In this document: positions 13,989 to 16,942 of the stretch, in pieces
How positions within the stretch are numbered: the first letter of the stretch is position 1
Layout: each line of letters begins with the position of its first letter
Notes under the pieces: generated by a model
Seen by the model: only the letters and a program-made list of their open reading frames with translations
Databases searched by the model: none
Told to the model about the DNA's origin: nothing
Assembly (NCBI GenBank): GCA_024654105.1
Contig: JANLID010000078.1
Coordinates: 1 to 16,942 of the forward strand
Origin: Gallionella sp.
Lineage (GTDB): Bacteria; Pseudomonadota; Gammaproteobacteria; Burkholderiales; Gallionellaceae
Length of the DNA: 16,942 nucleotides
Direction of reading: 5' to 3'
Program-made: the position numbers and the translations under genes

Positions 13989-16142
13989 TCACGATAGCGG
14001 CTGTGTCGCACCCCGTTTTTCCAGCAGCAGCAACTGCATGTCCATCACGTTGGTGCCGGTCGGCCCGGTGATGAGGTGGTTTTGCGTGCCGGACAAATCA
14101 TCCAGGCGCTGGAAAAACGGATATGAATCGTTATTCTCAAGATGAAGCGAGGGATCGATCCCCAGCCTGCGTGCGCGCGCGACAGTGCTCCCGTCCACCC
14201 ATGCACCTGCGGCATCGGTCGGGCCGTCGCTGCCATCGGTTCCGGCGGAAAGCAGGCTCATCCCCTCCAACCCCTCGATTTCCAGCGCGAAGGCCAGCGC
14301 GAGCTCCTGATTCCTGCCGCCTTTCCCAGATCCTGTGACGGTGACGGTGGTCTCGCCGCCGCACAGCAGGCAGCAGCGTTCGCCTACTATCATCTCGCTC
14401 AACTCACGGCGTGCGGCCTGCGCCAGAAAATGGGCGGCGGCGCGCGCTTCGCCCTGGAGTTCCGCGCTGATGATCTTCACGGGTAGCCCGAGTTGCCGGG
14501 ATTTTTCCGCCGCTGCATCCAGCGCCAGGCCGATTGCGCCGACGATCACGTTGCGTGTCCTGTCGAGGCAGCGGTCGCCGTTTTTAACCGTCTCGGGAAC
14601 CTGCCCGCCCGCGCCCTGTTCCAGATGCGCCATCACGCGCGGCGGCATCTTCTCCCGCAATCCGTATTTCGCGATCACCGCCAGGGCATCGGCAAAAGTC
14701 GAACCATCCGGAGCGGTCGGGCCGGAGGCGATCACGTCGAGCCGGTCGCCAATGACATCGGACAGCAGCAGCGTGACGACCTGCGCCGGGTAAGCCGCCC
14801 GTGCCAGCCTGCCGCCCTTGACGGCGGAAAGATGCTTGCGCACCGCGTTCAATTCACCGATGGACGCGCCTGCCTTCAACAGCAGGCCGGTCACCTCCTG
14901 TTTGTCCTGCAACGTCACGCCGTCAACCGGCGCAACCAGCAACGCGGAAGCTCCACCCGACAGCAGGCAGATCACCAGCGTTTTCTCATCGGCGGCCTGC
15001 ACCATTTTCAATATGCGTTTCGTGCCGGCCTCTCCTGATCCATCCGGTACAGGATGGGCGGCTTCCACCTGCCCAATAATGGCCAGCGGCACCGTGTGAC
15101 CGTGTTTCGCGACGATCAGCCCTGCTGAAATCCGCTTGCCGAGCAACCCTTCAATTGCCAGCGCCATGCGCGCCGTGGCCTTGCCGGCACCGACCACGGC
15201 AATGCGTTCGAATGAATCCAGGTCATAGTTGGTGTCGCCTACGCATAAGCTGCCATCCCTGACCTGTACGGATTTGAGCACCGCGCGGTACGGATCCACG
15301 GCGGCGAGGGCAGCATTGAATATCTCGCTCAACGGCCCGGCGCTGTTCCCGGAGAGTAATTGCAGCACGGTTTCGTTCCAGCCGGCCGGGCCGGGGAGTT
15401 GCGTCTTCAGCAGATTGGGAATGGCGATGCGCGCGTCATGGCTGCCGTCTTCGTGCCGCACCAGCACCGGGTGATCCACCGCCTGCAGCATCTGTAAGTC
15501 GTTCAGGCTGTCGCCCAGAGCGACACTCGTTACCGTGCCGAACTGCTGTTCATACAGCGACTTCAACAGGTTTACCGCGCGCCCCTTGTCATGCCTGCCC
15601 GTGATGTGGAATATCCGCCCCTCGGTCCAGCTCAGGCCGGATGCCTCGATTGCCTGCAGAAAGCGCTCGTCGGGCGCGCCATCAAACACGAAGGGTTCGT
15701 CGAAGTCGCGCTGTTTCGACAGCTTGGCCTCATCGCGGGACAGCCCGGTCAGCGCGGCGACTTCTTCCTCTGTCATATCCGCAAAGCCGCGTACTTTGAC
15801 CCCAAGCTGTTCGCGGAGTCCGATAAACCGGCGCCTGATTTCAGCATAGGGCGTGCCGAGCCGGATAAGCCAATAGCCGTCAAATGCTTCGGCTTTGACT
15901 GGCTCCGGAAAATAGCCTCGCGGAATGAATATCCCGCCACCATTCTCGGTGATGAACGGATGCCGGTTGTTCAGGCGCTGGCGATAACCCTCTATTTCCG
16001 TCCGCGTTTTACTGGAACACAGGACCAGCGGGATTTCACGCGCCCGGATTACCTCAAGGGCAGGCTGCGCCGCTGCAAAGGAATAACTCGATGAATCGAG
16101 CAGGGTTCCGTCCAGATCGCTGACGATGATCGTTTTTGGCAT
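13989..16142 (-). CDS. Fusion: mannosyl/glucosyl-3-phosphoglycerate phosphatase (HAD) + glycerate 2-kinase (MOFRL)
   Basis: A 717-residue cytoplasmic protein with two enzymes in one chain. Residues about 1-265 are an HAD-IIB phosphatase of the MPGP family: DLDGTLLD (9-16), CSSKTRTEIE (42-51), FITENGGGIFIP (63-74), GRHDKGRAV (182-190) and GDSLND (210-215). It would dephosphorylate glucosyl- or mannosyl-3-phosphoglycerate. Residues about 270-717 are a glycerate 2-kinase (DUF4147/MOFRL type), phosphorylating glycerate to 2-phosphoglycerate: AVVGAGKATARMA (315-327), AKHGHTVP, HPVPDGSGEAG, LLSGGASALL, then GKGGRNQELALAFAL and SAGTDGSDGPTDAAGAWVD near the end. Both halves keep their key motifs. The start at 16142 puts DLDGT at residues 9-13 as in the family. 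An ATG at 16163, overlapping the ClC stop by 8 nt, is a fair alternative that adds seven residues. Ribosome sites are weak for both. Confidence 0.92.
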   Translation of the reverse strand: MPKTIIVSDLDGTLLDSSSYSFAAAQPALEVIRAREIPLVLCSSKTRTEIEGYRQRLNNRHPFITENGGGIFIPRGYFPEPVKAEAFDGYWLIRLGTPYAEIRRRFIGLREQLGVKVRGFADMTEEEVAALTGLSRDEAKLSKQRDFDEPFVFDGAPDERFLQAIEASGLSWTEGRIFHITGRHDKGRAVNLLKSLYEQQFGTVTSVALGDSLNDLQMLQAVDHPVLVRHEDGSHDARIAIPNLLKTQLPGPAGWNETVLQLLSGNSAGPLSEIFNAALAAVDPYRAVLKSVQVRDGSLCVGDTNYDLDSFERIAVVGAGKATARMALAIEGLLGKRISAGLIVAKHGHTVPLAIIGQVEAAHPVPDGSGEAGTKRILKMVQAADEKTLVICLLSGGASALLVAPVDGVTLQDKQEVTGLLLKAGASIGELNAVRKHLSAVKGGRLARAAYPAQVVTLLLSDVIGDRLDVIASGPTAPDGSTFADALAVIAKYGLREKMPPRVMAHLEQGAGGQVPETVKNGDRCLDRTRNVIVGAIGLALDAAAEKSRQLGLPVKIISAELQGEARAAAHFLAQAARRELSEMIVGERCCLLCGGETTVTVTGSGKGGRNQELALAFALEIEGLEGMSLLSAGTDGSDGPTDAAGAWVDGSTVARARRLGIDPSLHLENNDSYPFFQRLDDLSGTQNHLITGPTGTNVMDMQLLLLEKRGATQPLS

Positions 16143-16155
16143 ACTGTTCTTTCTT

Positions 16156-16942
16156 TTAGTCATGGCCAGACTTGCTTTCTTCATCCTTCGCGCGGGGCGC
16201 AGGTTTGCGAATGAAGTTCTTTGCCATCGTGTGGAACAGCGGTGTCGGGCAGACCAACCTTGAGCAGATTTTGGCAATGAACGCCGCTGCCATCAGCGGC
16301 AATATCATTTCGTGGTTGTCTGTCATTTCCATGACGATGACGAAAGCGGTGATCGGCGCCTGGGTGACGCCGGCGAAGTAGGCGACCATGCCGAGAATGA
16401 TCGCCGCACCTGCCGGTACGGAGGTGAAGAAGTGTGCGATATTGGCGCCGAATCCCGCTCCTGCAGAGAGCGTGGGCGCCATGATTCCGCCGGGTATTCC
16501 GCTGATGTAGGAAACGACGGTGGCCGTCATTTTCAGCAGGCCGTAGCTTTCCGGCAATACCGCATTGCCATCGAGCAGCGATTTCGCTTCGATGTATCCG
16601 CTGCCGTAAGTGGTGTTGCCCGAGGCCAGTCCAATCAGCGCCAGGATCAAGCCGCAGGCGGCTGCGAATTCAATCGGCTTGGCCCGCATCCACTCGCCCA
16701 TGCGTCCCGGCAGGCCTTTGTTGACTTCGATCAGCGCACGGCTGAACGCTCCGCCCAGCAGTCCGCCCGCGATGCCGCAAATGACGACCACATTCCATTC
16801 CCTGCCCCACTCCAGTGTTTCGGAGGTGTGGCCGAAGTAGGAATAATTCCCGAGCAGCGCAAGTGAAGTGATCCCGGCGATGATCACCGTCATGAGTATC
16901 GTCGAGCTGTTGTGTTCTTCAAAAGAACGGCTCATTTCTTCG
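16156..16942 (-). CDS. ClC-family chloride channel/transporter, C-terminal part (runs off right edge)
   Basis: An inner-membrane anion channel or Cl-/H+ antiporter. The reading frame stays open through the ATG at 16935 to the window edge (preceding codons Glu-Glu), and the first residues SRSFEEHNSSTI match the middle of ClC proteins, so the true start lies outside. Visible are several membrane helices and the conserved SGIPGGIMAPTLSAGAGFG, corresponding to the GxFxP selectivity-filter region. The distal helix AGVTQAPITAFVIVMEMTDN and the end LVCPTPLFHTMAKNF follow. There is no CBS domain: a short charged tail ends the protein. Its stop lies 13 nt before the phosphatase-kinase start, or overlaps an alternative start, so it is probably an upstream member of the same operon. 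An anion channel fits an osmotic-response unit. Confidence 0.9.
   Translation of the reverse strand, partial: EEMSRSFEEHNSSTILMTVIIAGITSLALLGNYSYFGHTSETLEWGREWNVVVICGIAGGLLGGAFSRALIEVNKGLPGRMGEWMRAKPIEFAAACGLILALIGLASGNTTYGSGYIEAKSLLDGNAVLPESYGLLKMTATVVSYISGIPGGIMAPTLSAGAGFGANIAHFFTSVPAGAAIILGMVAYFAGVTQAPITAFVIVMEMTDNHEMILPLMAAAFIAKICSRLVCPTPLFHTMAKNFIRKPAPRAKDEESKSGHD

Noticed and set aside
12849..13997. 382-codon plus-strand open frame opposite the glycosyltransferase
   Set aside because: The minus strand carries coherent GT motifs; this frame is a shadow of it.

Overview
This window looks like chromosomal DNA of a betaproteobacterium, probably a Nitrosomonadales or Gallionellaceae-type lineage. 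The basis is gene content: a MarR-type EPS regulator, a very long DUF3683-type FAD/Fe-S oxidoreductase, a YcgR-type PilZ protein, and many short palindromic repeats. This placement is inference. No tRNA, rRNA, transposase, phage gene or CRISPR array was seen. Except for the ycgR-like gene, every gene is on the minus strand.

Reading the minus strand from right to left, the right half (16942 to 10749) is a tightly packed probable operon. It holds the C-terminal part of a ClC chloride channel (cut by the window edge), a fused HAD phosphatase / glycerate 2-kinase, a mannosylglycerate-synthase-like glycosyltransferase, a small multi-pass 'TM helix' protein, and a GT81 glucosyl-3-phosphoglycerate synthase. 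Gaps are 13 to 36 nt. Together these encode a glucosylglycerate-type compatible-solute module: synthesis from a sugar nucleotide and 3-phosphoglycerate, dephosphorylation, possible addition of a second sugar, and salvage of glycerate. It is bundled with ion and solute channels. A classical MscS channel gene follows behind a terminator-like hairpin.

The middle (9534 to 2739) holds a c-di-GMP-responsive YcgR-like protein on the plus strand, convergent with mscS. Divergent from it is a 1351-residue FAD-linked oxidase with two ferredoxin clusters and two CCG domains. Downstream of that is an uncharacterised 541-residue protein with a PilZ-like NxSxxG motif.

The left end (2443 to 1) is the start of an exopolysaccharide / GDP-sugar locus: MarR-type EPS regulator, overlapping manC, then gmd, which runs off the left edge. 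A strong sigma70-like promoter precedes the regulator.

The second theme is short repeats. At least five different palindromic families lie in 17 kb. Two of them sit in frame inside conserved genes: a 30-residue insert in ManC and an insert of about 55 residues in the FAD oxidase. A third supplies the stop codon of the FAD oxidase. The ManC insert has a diverged sister copy just beyond the 3' end of the same gene, with the same stem and the same 21-nt loop length.
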